Of a stretch of 64,000 nt of DNA, positions 38,167 to 46,363 are shown piece by piece (the first letter of the stretch is position 1; each line of letters begins with the position of its first letter). Location: positions 124,001 to 188,000 of the forward strand of contig SVEY01000002.1 of the NCBI GenBank assembly GCA_015057165.1, given 5' to 3'. The notes below the pieces were generated by a model. That model saw nothing but the letters and a program-made list of their open reading frames with translations. It did no database searches and was not told the DNA's origin. The DNA is from Lachnospiraceae bacterium (GTDB lineage Bacteria > Bacillota > Clostridia > Lachnospirales > Lachnospiraceae). Both the position numbers and the translations under genes were made by a program.

Positions 38167-39213
38167 ATGTGGAGAGATTATATTAGACAGGTAAAACCAT
38201 ATACCCCAGGTGAACAGCCTAAAGATGAAAATGTTATAAAACTTAATACAAATGAAAATCCCTATCCTCCTTGTGAAGGTGTCAGAGATGTCATTAAGAA
38301 TTTCGATTATACTATGCTTAGAAAGTATCCAGACCCTGCTGTTAATGAATTGAGGCAGGAAGTGGCAGATTATCATAATGTAGATATTAGAAATGTGTTT
38401 GTGGGAGTTGGCTCTGATGATGTGTTAGCTATGTGCTATATGACATTTTTTAATTCCAATAAACCAATTCTTTTTCCTGATATAACATATTCATTCTATG
38501 ATGTGTGGGCAAAAGAGTTTGACGTATTATATGTTACGAAACCATTAGACGAAAACTATAGAATTGTTCCATCTGATTATAAGAGTATTAATGGAGGAAT
38601 TATTATTCCAAATCCTAATGCTCCAACAGGTATAGAAGAAGGCATTGATACATTTGTAGATATTATTGAAAGTAATAAGGATTCTATTGTTATTATTGAT
38701 GAGGCATACGTTGATTTTGGAGCTGAATCAGTACTGCCCCTTGTGGCAAAATATGACAACTTAATTGTTGTAAGAACATTTTCCAAATCAAGATCTCTTG
38801 CTGGAAGCAGAATAGGATATGCTATAGCAAGTAAGGAGATAATTAAAGCCCTTCATAATGTAAAATACTCTTATAATTCTTATACAATGGATAGTCTTAC
38901 CATTAAGATTGGAGTAGAGGCTATAAAGGATGATAAATACTTTAGAAATAATATTGATAAAGTAATATCTACAAGAGAATGGACATATAATAAGCTATTA
39001 GAACTGGGGTTTGAAGTATTTGAAAGTAAGGCGAATTTCTTATTTGCGAAACCAGGATTTATTAGTGCTAAGGATTTATTCTATGAACTTAAGAAAAAGA
39101 ATATTTTCGTAAGATACTTTGATAAGCCACGTATTAATGAATATCTTAGAATTTCTATAGGAACTGACTCTGAGATGCAGGCGCTTATTGATGCAATTAC
39201 TTTGTTAAAGTGA
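38167..39213 (+). CDS. hisC: Histidinol-phosphate aminotransferase
   Basis: This 348-residue PLP-dependent class I/II aminotransferase makes the histidinol-phosphate step of histidine synthesis in the cytoplasm. Recognised by KLNTNENPYPPC at the N-terminus, the NPNAPTG loop, DEAYVDFG, the PLP lysine in FSKSRSLAG, and the C-terminal RISIGT. The start at 38167 has GGGAG upstream. It stands outside any his operon here; such stand-alone HisC proteins may also act on aromatic amino acids. Confidence 0.88.
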   Translation: MWRDYIRQVKPYTPGEQPKDENVIKLNTNENPYPPCEGVRDVIKNFDYTMLRKYPDPAVNELRQEVADYHNVDIRNVFVGVGSDDVLAMCYMTFFNSNKPILFPDITYSFYDVWAKEFDVLYVTKPLDENYRIVPSDYKSINGGIIIPNPNAPTGIEEGIDTFVDIIESNKDSIVIIDEAYVDFGAESVLPLVAKYDNLIVVRTFSKSRSLAGSRIGYAIASKEIIKALHNVKYSYNSYTMDSLTIKIGVEAIKDDKYFRNNIDKVISTREWTYNKLLELGFEVFESKANFLFAKPGFISAKDLFYELKKKNIFVRYFDKPRINEYLRISIGTDSEMQALIDAITLLK

Positions 39214-39338
39214 TTTGTAATATTTGCATACTTACATATTGAGTTATGGTTTGCTTTTGGTTAAATAATCTATTGTATATTTATCTTAATTATGGTTAAG
39301 TATTATAGTCGGTTAATTTGGACTTAGAGAGGTATAAA

Positions 39339-39845
39339 ATGGACGCGATTGTTAACAGTATATCTGAGATGAATGAAGTGGTAAAATATTTGTTTTGCTT
39401 TTTTGTTTCAATGATACCACTTATTGAACTTCGAGGTGCTATTCCTATATCACAGGCATTAATGCTACCTGTAGTTCCATCTTTTATAGTATGCATGGTT
39501 GGTAATATGGTTCCTGTACCTATTATATATTTGTTCGCACGTAAAGTTCTTATCTGGGGAAAAGATAAGAAGGGCATAGGTAAGTTCTTCACTTTCTGCC
39601 TTGAGAAAGGTGAGAAGGGTGGTAAGAAACTTATGAAAAATGGAGAAGCTGGTCTATTTATTGGTCTTCTTCTATTCGTTGGAATTCCAATTCCTGGAAC
39701 AGGAGCATGGACAGGAACGCTTGCTGCTTCAATTCTTGATATGGGATTTAAGAGAACAATTCTTGCTGTTGTATTAGGTGTGCTTCTTGCTGGTATTATT
39801 ATGATGGCTGCAAGTTTTGGACTATTTTCATTCATATATAACTAA
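39339..39845 (+). CDS. Small multi-drug export family membrane protein
   Basis: This 168-residue membrane protein of the COG2426 (Sm_multidrug_ex) family has about four helices, with the diagnostic PLIELRGAIPISQAL near the N-terminus and FVGIPIPGTGAWTGTLAA in the second half, which resembles re-entrant loop motifs of DedA-like proteins. Transport function is presumed from the family name and is poorly established. ATG 39339 has AGAGAGG upstream; an in-frame TTG at 39318 is less likely. A small membrane-protein gene follows 11 bases later. Confidence 0.8.
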   Translation: MDAIVNSISEMNEVVKYLFCFFVSMIPLIELRGAIPISQALMLPVVPSFIVCMVGNMVPVPIIYLFARKVLIWGKDKKGIGKFFTFCLEKGEKGGKKLMKNGEAGLFIGLLLFVGIPIPGTGAWTGTLAASILDMGFKRTILAVVLGVLLAGIIMMAASFGLFSFIYN

Positions 39846-39856
39846 AGGAGATTTGA

Positions 39857-40045
39857 ATGGATTGGAAAGGGCTAATAGGTAATTTTATAGCAATCTTCTT
39901 TGGATTGTTTCTGTATATAATAATTACAAATTCTAAATGGGGCAAGTCCCATGAGAAGTATCAATATGCAATAATGCTTGTATGTGTGCTCCTTGCCTGT
40001 TTGTTTGGATTTGGACTTAAGATTCTAATAGGAATGTTTTTCTGA
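39857..40045 (+). CDS. Small two-helix membrane protein
   Basis: A 62-residue protein starts at ATG 39857 with an AAAGGAGA ribosome site. It has two hydrophobic helices (about 5-25 and 38-60) joined by a basic loop (NSKWGKSHEKYQY). No known family comes to mind. The short spacing to the preceding transporter-like gene and the shared terminator suggest a two-gene operon and perhaps a partner subunit. Confidence 0.7.
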   Translation: MDWKGLIGNFIAIFFGLFLYIIITNSKWGKSHEKYQYAIMLVCVLLACLFGFGLKILIGMFF

Positions 40046-40053
40046 TAAATGTA

Positions 40054-40083
40054 AAGCCAAGACTTTAGTGTCTTGGTTTTTTT
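40054..40083 (+). terminator. Terminator of the small membrane-protein operon
   Basis: A 7-bp core stem CCAAGAC/GTCTTGG (40057-40063 with 40070-40076), a six-base loop and a following run of seven T residues. Confidence 0.85.
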
Positions 40084-40103
40084 ATACAAATTCTTTCATT
40101 ATT

Positions 40104-40157
40104 CTAGGGCAAATCCTTGTATAGTTCTTTACACTAGGGCACAATATATGGTATTAT
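40104..40157 (+). promoter_or_regulatory. malQ promoter region with direct repeats
   Basis: TTTACA (40128-40133) and TATTAT (40152-40157) are 18 bases apart. The 8-mer CTAGGGCA occurs twice, at 40104-40111 and 40134-40141, exactly 30 bases apart, one copy upstream and one in the spacer. This could be a regulator binding pair for maltodextrin genes. Confidence 0.4.
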
Positions 40158-40205
40158 ATTATGAAAATGGGTATAAGTATTATACGCAATTAGGAGGTTT
40201 GGATT

Positions 40206-41732
40206 TTGAGAAGTAATGGAGTGCTAATGCACATTTCATCATTACCATCCGAGTATGGAATAGGAACACTTGGTAGAGAAGCAAAAGACTTTGCTGATTA
40301 TCTAAATAGAGCAAGAATTGAGTACTGGCAGATTTTGCCTATAGGTCCCACAAGTTATGGTGATTCACCATATCAGTCTTTTTCATCATTTGCAGGGAAT
40401 CCTTATTTTGTAGATCTTAATACTCTATGTGAAGAAGGATTATTGTCTTATGATGAATGTCGTAGTACCTATTGGGGTGATAGAGCTGATAGAGTAGATT
40501 ATGCCAATATGTATGAGAAGAGATTTCCTATTTTGTGGAAAGCTTGTGATAACTTTAGGGAAGTTATTAATCCAGGAAGTGAGAGATATAAGAAAGAAGA
40601 AAAAGACGCATATGACAGGTTCTTGAGTGTTAACAAAGAATGGGTTAATGACTATGCACTTTTTATGGCACTTAAGGATGCTCATGGTGGCAAGGCTTGG
40701 TTTGAGTGGGAAGATGATATTAAGAAAAGAAAACAAGATGCCATTAATGAAGCAAATAATAAATATGCTAAAGAAGTAGAAAATTATAAGATTGTACAAT
40801 ACTTCTTTGATACACAATGGACAGAATTTAGAAAATACCTTAAGGAGAAAGAAGTAAAGCTTATTGGTGATGTGCCAATATATGTTGCTTATGATAGTGT
40901 TGAGGTCTGGAAAGAGCCAGAGCTATTTGCCCTTGATAGAAATCTTGAACAAAAAGAAGTAGCAGGATGTCCTCCTGATTATTTTAATGAAAATGGACAG
41001 CTTTGGGGTAATCCCATTTATAATTGGAAGAAGATGGAGAGAGATAACTTCTCCTGGTGGATGAAAAGGTTAAGGCGTGTATTTGACATGCATGATGTAG
41101 TCAGAATCGATCATTTCAGAGGATTTTCTTCATATTATTCGATTGATGGTAAGGCAGAAAATGCACGTAATGGTAAATGGGTTAAGGGTCCTGGCATAAA
41201 GGTATTTGAGCAACTCAAGAAAGAACTTGGTAATCCTCAAATTATTGCAGAGGATTTGGGATTTCTTACAGAAGATGTGTTCAAGCTTCTAGATGAAACA
41301 GGATATCCTGGTATGAAGGTTCTTCAATTTGCATTTGATGCAGGGGATGGAAGTAACATTTACATGCCTCATAATTACAATAGAAATTCTGTTGTTTACA
41401 CAGGAACACATGATAATGAGACTACTCTGGGATGGCTTCAGAATACATCTGACTGGGTAAGGACTAATACATTTAGATACCTTAATGTTACTGATAGTGA
41501 AGGATGGGTCTGGGGGCTTATTAGAGCAGCTCACAGTTCCGTTGCTTATTTGAGTGTTATTCAGATGCAGGATTACCTTAGTTTAGGTAATGATTGCAGA
41601 ATGAATACACCTTCAACTATTGGAGGAAATTGGGAATGGAGAATTACTAGAGAAATGCTTTCTGATGGATTAAATGATAGAATCAAAGAAATGAATTATC
41701 GATTCGGAAGAGCAAGTTATGGAGAGAAATAA
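40206..41732 (+). CDS. malQ: 4-alpha-glucanotransferase (amylomaltase)
   Basis: This GH77 enzyme transfers alpha-1,4-glucan segments in maltodextrin or glycogen metabolism in the cytoplasm. In 508 residues: GVLMHISSLPSEYGIGTLG at the N-terminus, VPIYVAYDSVEVW, the nucleophile Asp in VVRIDHFRGF, the acid/base Glu in IIAEDLGF and GTHDNETTLGW. The best start is TTG at 40206, with AGGAGG seven bases upstream; the next ATG would cut the conserved N-terminus. The lipid-kinase gene follows after two bases, so they are probably co-transcribed. Confidence 0.92.
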   Translation: MRSNGVLMHISSLPSEYGIGTLGREAKDFADYLNRARIEYWQILPIGPTSYGDSPYQSFSSFAGNPYFVDLNTLCEEGLLSYDECRSTYWGDRADRVDYANMYEKRFPILWKACDNFREVINPGSERYKKEEKDAYDRFLSVNKEWVNDYALFMALKDAHGGKAWFEWEDDIKKRKQDAINEANNKYAKEVENYKIVQYFFDTQWTEFRKYLKEKEVKLIGDVPIYVAYDSVEVWKEPELFALDRNLEQKEVAGCPPDYFNENGQLWGNPIYNWKKMERDNFSWWMKRLRRVFDMHDVVRIDHFRGFSSYYSIDGKAENARNGKWVKGPGIKVFEQLKKELGNPQIIAEDLGFLTEDVFKLLDETGYPGMKVLQFAFDAGDGSNIYMPHNYNRNSVVYTGTHDNETTLGWLQNTSDWVRTNTFRYLNVTDSEGWVWGLIRAAHSSVAYLSVIQMQDYLSLGNDCRMNTPSTIGGNWEWRITREMLSDGLNDRIKEMNYRFGRASYGEK

Positions 41733-41734
41733 TT

Positions 41735-42655
41735 ATGTATTATTTTATCGTAAATGCCACATCAAGAACTGGTAAGGCGCAGCAGATTTGGAAGGATGTA
41801 AAAGCTGAACTTGATAGTAAAGGAATTGAATATAAATTCTATATGACCGGTTCTCGTGGTCATGCTAAGAAGTTAGCTACTAAGATTTGTAAAGAAGATG
41901 GCGAGATTAAGCTTGTGGTAGTTGGAGGAGACGGAACTGCTAACGAAGTAATAAATGGAATACAGGATTTCGATAGAGTAAAGTTTGGCTATGTTCCAAC
42001 AGGTTCTGGTAATGACCTTGGCAGAGGGTTGGGAATTAATAAGACTAAACCAGTTGACCAGCTTAATCACATTTTAAATAGTGATGAAACAATGAAGATG
42101 GATCTTGGTGAAGTTATAACAGGTGATGGAGAGAGACGACTTTTTGCCATTAGTGCTGGAATAGGTGTTGATGCAAGTGTATGTAAGCAAGCACTAACTT
42201 CTAAGCTTAAGAAGTTCCTTAACAAATTTGGCGCTGGGTCTGCAACTTATTCCATTCTTACTGTTAAGACTTTGTTTACCATGCCGCTATGCGATGGAGT
42301 TGTTGAACTTGATGATGGAACAATTAAGAAGCCAAGTAATATAATATTCTGCGCGGCTATGAACCATCCTTGGGAGGGTGGTGGTGTCCCTATGGCACCT
42401 AATGCTAATGCTTTTGATGGTAAGTTGTCTGTATGTTGTGTAAGCGATATTAAGAGAATAAAGTGCTTCGGTTCATTTGGACTACTACTTGCAGCTAAGC
42501 AAGATAGAATAAAGGGATTTGATATATACGACTGTAAGAGCGTTAAGATCAATCTTGAAGATAATATGGTTGTCCATGCTGATGGAGAATATTGTGGCGA
42601 ACCAAAAAGTGTTGAATTTAGGTGTATTCCTGAAGCTATTTCTGTTATAATTTAA
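41735..42655 (+). CDS. Diacylglycerol-kinase family lipid kinase
   Basis: This 306-residue soluble lipid kinase of the DagK/YegS type phosphorylates diacylglycerol or a related lipid with ATP at the inner membrane face. It shows VVGGDGTANEVINGI (the GGDGT nucleotide loop), PTGSGNDLGRGLG, and the C-terminal HADGEYCGEP. The ribosome site GGAGAG is inside the end of malQ. Neighbours give no clue to substrate choice; recycling of diacylglycerol from lipoteichoic acid synthesis is the usual role in Gram-positives. Confidence 0.87.
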   Translation: MYYFIVNATSRTGKAQQIWKDVKAELDSKGIEYKFYMTGSRGHAKKLATKICKEDGEIKLVVVGGDGTANEVINGIQDFDRVKFGYVPTGSGNDLGRGLGINKTKPVDQLNHILNSDETMKMDLGEVITGDGERRLFAISAGIGVDASVCKQALTSKLKKFLNKFGAGSATYSILTVKTLFTMPLCDGVVELDDGTIKKPSNIIFCAAMNHPWEGGGVPMAPNANAFDGKLSVCCVSDIKRIKCFGSFGLLLAAKQDRIKGFDIYDCKSVKINLEDNMVVHADGEYCGEPKSVEFRCIPEAISVII

Positions 42656-42693
42656 GGGAGAGTGTTGTTATTTAAGGGGTTATGGAGAAAAAT

Positions 42694-43812
42694 ATGAATA
42701 AGAAACAGGAGAATGCTGAAAGAATAAGTTTTTTTGACATAGATAAGTTGTCTAAAAAATACATGAAAGATAATGAAGCAGAAGTTACAAGTAATAACCA
42801 GCGAATGCTTAAGACAATTTCTGTTATTTATTTTGTTGTAATTATTTGCTATAACATTATTGTTCCTGTTTTTTTTAATGAGTGGGGAGTAAGCTATATA
42901 TATCAGATTGCCTTAATAGTACATATTGTTATTCTTGCACTTATTTTGCTTAGGTATCGCAAAGGGTTAAGAAGTAAAAGAGAAGTTCAAATTGTATGTG
43001 CAGCATTTCAGTTATACGTAATGGCTTTTCTGGTTATTGTTAGCTTGGTACCTTTTGATAATGGGCAACCTGCAGTATACTTTGCACCTATTGCTATGGG
43101 ATTTGCTGTAGTATTTATCTATAGTTTTAAAACGGCTGTTGTGTTAGGAATTGTTGAATGCGCAAGCCTTATAATTACAACAATGATTTTCAAATCAGAT
43201 GTTTTGTTTATTAATGGCTTTTCGACTATTCTATCATTAGTCATTGTTATATATGTTGTATATGTAGTATATGCTAATAGAGCTAGAGAAAGTAAGCACA
43301 GGAAGAAACTTCGCAAGATGGGGCAGACTGATAAGCTTACGAATATATACAATCGTGCTGCAACTGAGATGATGTCACAAGAGTATATTCAAGAGAATAG
43401 GGATAAGAAATATGCTCTTATGATTATAGACATCGATGAATTTAAGTCAGTTAACGATACATATGGTCACCAGACCGGAGATAAAGTTATTCAAAGTGTT
43501 GCAAAGATTATTGAGGAAGCAGCAGGAACTCGTAATATAGCTGGCCGTATGGGTGGTGATGAATTTATGATCTTCATAAAAGGTTGGAATACCGAAGATG
43601 ATATCAAAGAAATTGCTGCACAGATTCTAAGAAATGCTCAGAAAATAGAGATGCCTGATGAAAGAGTTAAAGTGTCATGTTCTATAGGTGTATGTGCACT
43701 AAAAGAAGATGAGTGGATGGAATATGATGATATGTTCTCATGCGCTGATAAGGCACTTTATTATATTAAAGAAAATGGGAAGAATTGTTGTGCGTTTTAT
43801 TCAAAAGAGTAG
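42694..43812 (+). CDS. Membrane diguanylate cyclase (GGDEF)
   Basis: This 372-residue enzyme has five or six membrane helices (about 45-200) followed by a GGDEF domain (about 215-370). The active-site loop RMGGDEFM is intact, with DKLTNIYNR at the domain start, so it should make cyclic di-GMP. No EAL domain is present and no RxxD inhibition site is obvious before the GGDEF loop. The start at 42694 has GGAG six bases upstream; an ATG at 42682 has its AAGGGG only two bases away. A bidirectional terminator follows. Confidence 0.88.
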   Translation: MNKKQENAERISFFDIDKLSKKYMKDNEAEVTSNNQRMLKTISVIYFVVIICYNIIVPVFFNEWGVSYIYQIALIVHIVILALILLRYRKGLRSKREVQIVCAAFQLYVMAFLVIVSLVPFDNGQPAVYFAPIAMGFAVVFIYSFKTAVVLGIVECASLIITTMIFKSDVLFINGFSTILSLVIVIYVVYVVYANRARESKHRKKLRKMGQTDKLTNIYNRAATEMMSQEYIQENRDKKYALMIIDIDEFKSVNDTYGHQTGDKVIQSVAKIIEEAAGTRNIAGRMGGDEFMIFIKGWNTEDDIKEIAAQILRNAQKIEMPDERVKVSCSIGVCALKEDEWMEYDDMFSCADKALYYIKENGKNCCAFYSKE

Positions 43813-43823
43813 AATTCATTAAT

Positions 43824-43881
43824 AAAAGCCTCAGTTGTAGATGCTACCTAATTAGGTAGGTGTCTGCTGCTGAGGCTTTTT
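43824..43881. terminator. Bidirectional terminator between cyclase and tRNA-Leu
   Basis: Outer arms AAAAGCCTCAG (43824-43834) and CTGAGGCTTTT (43870-43880) close a loop that contains a second perfect palindrome CTACCTAATTAGGTAG. T-runs on both strands suit both the cyclase gene and the convergent tRNA. Confidence 0.85.
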
Positions 43882-43895
43882 CAAAAAACAACAAC

Positions 43896-43980
43896 TGCGG
43901 AAGATGGGACTTGAACCCACACGAGCTTAGCGCTCACAAGATCCTTAGTCTTGCTCGTCTGCCAGTTCCGACACTTCCGC
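43896..43980 (-). tRNA. tRNA-Leu (anticodon AAG)
   Basis: On the minus strand an 85-base cloverleaf has acceptor GCGGAAG/CTTCCGC, D stem TCG/CGA, anticodon stem CAAGA/TCTTG with loop CTAAGGA (AAG), a long variable arm (GAGC GCTAA GCTC) and T loop TTCAAGT. A73 is present and CCA is not encoded. The anticodon starts with A34, which would need deamination to inosine for normal decoding of CUN codons; most bacteria use GAG here. Confidence 0.94.
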
Positions 43981-44104
43981 ATATTTTGCCAACGATGATA
44001 TATTATCAAAGTAGAATGATAATGTCAAATGTTTTGTGTTAATGTAGAAGAAAAAAATAATGTTTCCTGTAATTATTATTTTTTGGTAAAATATATTAGA
44101 ATAG

Positions 44105-44113
44105 TGTTATAAT
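44105..44113 (+). promoter_or_regulatory. Extended -10 promoter before DnaA-IV-like gene
   Basis: TGTTATAAT at 44105-44113 (TGn plus TATAAT) lies 53 bases before ATG 44167, with only a weak TTGGTA 19 bases further up. The adjoining 44000-44100 region is AT-rich and otherwise featureless. Confidence 0.55.
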
Positions 44114-44166
44114 ATATCTCAGTGATAATAAAATGAAAAGAATAATTAATTAAGGGGGCTAGATAT

Positions 44167-44865
44167 ATGAAGAATTTGTTTAAAGCTATTATGGCAGTGG
44201 CAGCAGCAGGTGCAGCTGTGGTTGCAGGTAAATTGTGCTATGACTTTTTTGTAAAAAAGAATGGTGAAATGAATGACGATTTCTTTGATGATTTAGAGGA
44301 TGATTTCTCAGAGGTTATTTTTGAGGATGAATTCTTCAGTTTTGATACTGAACCAGAGAAAGAGACGGAAACTAAATCAGAGTCAGTTAAGGTTGTTAAG
44401 GTTAATCCTGCAAAACCAGCATCAGATACAGAAGCTGAAGCAAAGAAAGAAGAACCTAAGAAGGAAACAAAGAAGGAAGAACCTAAGAAAGCAGCTCCTA
44501 AGGCAACAGTTAAAAAGCCTGTAGCCAAGAAGACTAATGCTAAAAAAGCTCAGTCACTTACATGTCAGGATGTAATTGATTGTACATCTAATGTACTTGG
44601 AGTATCTGCAGAGGATATTCTTTCTAAGTCAAGAAAAGCTGATGTTGCAAATGCCAGACGTGTTGCAATATATGTATGCTCAACTGAACTTAAGGTTACA
44701 AATGCTACTATTTGTGAAGAATTTGGTGGCATAGGTGCTACATCTGTTACTAATGCTAAGAAGAACATTAGTGATAAGATTAAAGAAGATCCGGACACTA
44801 AAGCAGATATTGAAGATATAGTTGATGAATTAAAGAGATTAGAAGAGTCGTTTAATAAGAAATAA
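44167..44865 (+). CDS. Membrane-anchored protein with DnaA domain-IV-like C-terminus
   Basis: The 232-residue protein has an N-terminal membrane helix (about 5-28), a very acidic stretch (about 34-70), a low-complexity Lys/Glu/Pro/Ala linker (about 75-128) and a folded C-terminal domain (about 130-226). That domain follows the layout of DnaA domain IV: VLGVSAEDILSKSRKADVAN aligns with the LLSKRRS...VARPRQ helix region of DnaA, ARRVAIYVC with the ARQIAMYL helix, and FGGIGATSV (186-194) with the FGGRDHTTV signature, then an Asp-rich final helix. The Arg, Asp and His that read the DnaA box are Ile, Gly and Ala here, so specific DnaA-box binding is doubtful. No AAA+ domain is present. The start has AAGGGGG upstream, and the polyprenol-kinase-like gene begins one base after the stop. 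The function is unknown. Confidence 0.75.
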   Translation: MKNLFKAIMAVAAAGAAVVAGKLCYDFFVKKNGEMNDDFFDDLEDDFSEVIFEDEFFSFDTEPEKETETKSESVKVVKVNPAKPASDTEAEAKKEEPKKETKKEEPKKAAPKATVKKPVAKKTNAKKAQSLTCQDVIDCTSNVLGVSAEDILSKSRKADVANARRVAIYVCSTELKVTNATICEEFGGIGATSVTNAKKNISDKIKEDPDTKADIEDIVDELKRLEESFNKK

Positions 44866-44866
44866 T

Positions 44867-45586
44867 ATGTTAATAGAAAGTTATGCATTAAAGAATATTC
44901 TTACAACGGTACTAATAACGGGAACGATTACCTTGGTAATCGTTCTTCTTTTGATGCTTGTTAGAAAAAAAATTAACATAGGAGATGAGCTCTTTAGAAA
45001 ACTAATGCATTTTACGGCAATATTAATTACACCCCTTTGTCTTTATTTTGCAATAGATTTCTATATTGCTATGCTTTGCTTATTTATATTTGCAATAGGT
45101 GGAGCTATAGGTCTAAGACTAATTGAAAAGGTTAAATCCTATTCCAGCTTCTTTGTTGAAAGAGAAAAGCATGAGATAAGAAAAAGTTTTGTGTCATATT
45201 GTAATATACAGGCTTGTCTAATTCTTGTATGTGGAGTGTACGGAGATATTGGTATTATATACATTGAATTAATGGTATGGGCTCTTGGTGATACAGTTGC
45301 TGCTTTGTGTGGCAAAAAATGGGGCAAAAGACATTTTAAATGTGCATTTACTGATAGAAACAAGACTTATGTTGGAAGTGTCTCTATGTTAATTGTCGTA
45401 TTTATTATTTCTTTTATTGCACTATTAATAATGTATGATTATTCTGCTTTAAGAGTAATATGCCAGTCAGGAATAATTGCAGTTGTGGCAACTATGGCAG
45501 AACTTCTATCAAAAAAGGGCAGAGATACAATAACTATTCCTGTTATTGTATCCCTTGTATGCTTGATTTTTGATATGCTATTCTAG
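44867..45586 (+). CDS. Dolichol/polyprenol kinase-like membrane protein
   Basis: This 239-residue membrane protein with about seven helices belongs to the SEC59/VTE5 (COG0170) lipid kinase-cytidylyltransferase group. Hallmarks are RKLMHFTAI near the N-terminus, WALGDTVAALCGKKWGKR, KTYVGSVSM, and RDTITIPV near the end. Relatives use CTP to phosphorylate dolichol, phytol or other isoprenoid alcohols. In bacteria the substrate is usually unproven. A polyprenyl-phosphate role would fit an organism that also has an STT3 protein, but the genes are about 14 kb apart. It starts one base after the preceding stop. Confidence 0.8.
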   Translation: MLIESYALKNILTTVLITGTITLVIVLLLMLVRKKINIGDELFRKLMHFTAILITPLCLYFAIDFYIAMLCLFIFAIGGAIGLRLIEKVKSYSSFFVEREKHEIRKSFVSYCNIQACLILVCGVYGDIGIIYIELMVWALGDTVAALCGKKWGKRHFKCAFTDRNKTYVGSVSMLIVVFIISFIALLIMYDYSALRVICQSGIIAVVATMAELLSKKGRDTITIPVIVSLVCLIFDMLF

Positions 45587-45725
45587 GTTCTTTCTTTAAT
45601 TAATAGAATACACAATCTGTGTAATAATTCTCCAGTTATATATTATTCACAAAAACTACATATTTTTTTTGTCTATATAGTCTTATTGTAACCCACGTAA
45701 ACTGATGTTAAAATGGAAGAAACTG

Positions 45726-45746
45726 AGGAAACGAAAATCGTTTCCT
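45726..45746. promoter_or_regulatory. Probable TetR autoregulatory operator
   Basis: A perfect 9-bp inverted repeat, AGGAAACGA (45726-45734) and TCGTTTCCT (45738-45746) with a 3-base centre, sits 40 bases before the TetR start. The rest of the gap 45587-45786 is AT-rich with no other clear signal. Confidence 0.65.
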
Positions 45747-45786
45747 TAGAAATTATTCTTCTGGAAATTTGGGGAGGTAACAAATT

Positions 45787-46353
45787 ATGTCAGAAAATAA
45801 GGCTAGGATTTTGGAAGGAGCCTTAAATGTTTATAAAACTAAAGGTGTAAAGTTTACAATGGACGACTTGGCAGCAGAACTTGGAATGAGTAAGAAGACG
45901 ATTTATACTGTATTTCCTGATAAAGGTACTTTGCTTTATGAAGTTGTTGATTATACATTTGATTCTATAAAAGAGACACAGGATAGTGTATTAAATGATC
46001 CAAATTTATCATTGGTTGATAAGCTAAAAACTATTCTTGGTGTGCTGCCTGATGCTTATGTTGGCGTTGATTTTACACAATTATATGTTCTTAAGGGCAA
46101 ATATCCTAAAGCATATATGAGATTACAGGAACGTCTTGAGAGTGGCTGGGAACAGACACTGGCATTAATGGACGAGGGCGTTAAGCAAGGTGTATTAAGA
46201 GATTGCAATCGCGTAGTATTCCAGATTGCTCATGAAGCTGCCCTTGAAAGATTTCTTATGGGAGACGAATTACAGAAGAACAAGATTTCCTATGAGGATG
46301 CATTGAAAGAATTAGTTAATATACTAACTGATGGAATTATTATTAGAGGTTAG
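45787..46353 (+). CDS. TetR-family transcriptional regulator
   Basis: This 188-residue repressor-type protein has an N-terminal helix-turn-helix (about 5-50, with FTMDDLAAELGMSKKTIYTVF) and an all-helical ligand domain without a close relative I can name. GGGGAGG precedes its ATG. The gene is followed by a GH2 glycosidase 10 bases later, and a perfect inverted repeat lies just upstream. A related GAAAC/GTTTC repeat overlaps the promoter of the downstream sugar symporter, so it probably controls this sugar cassette. The inducer is unknown. Confidence 0.88.
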   Translation: MSENKARILEGALNVYKTKGVKFTMDDLAAELGMSKKTIYTVFPDKGTLLYEVVDYTFDSIKETQDSVLNDPNLSLVDKLKTILGVLPDAYVGVDFTQLYVLKGKYPKAYMRLQERLESGWEQTLALMDEGVKQGVLRDCNRVVFQIAHEAALERFLMGDELQKNKISYEDALKELVNILTDGIIIRG

Positions 46354-46363
46354 GGGTGATAAT

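Noticed and set aside
39296-39835. Minus-strand 179-codon open frame
   Set aside because: It overlaps the plus-strand COG2426 membrane-protein gene over its full length, and the plus frame has the ribosome site and recognisable motifs.
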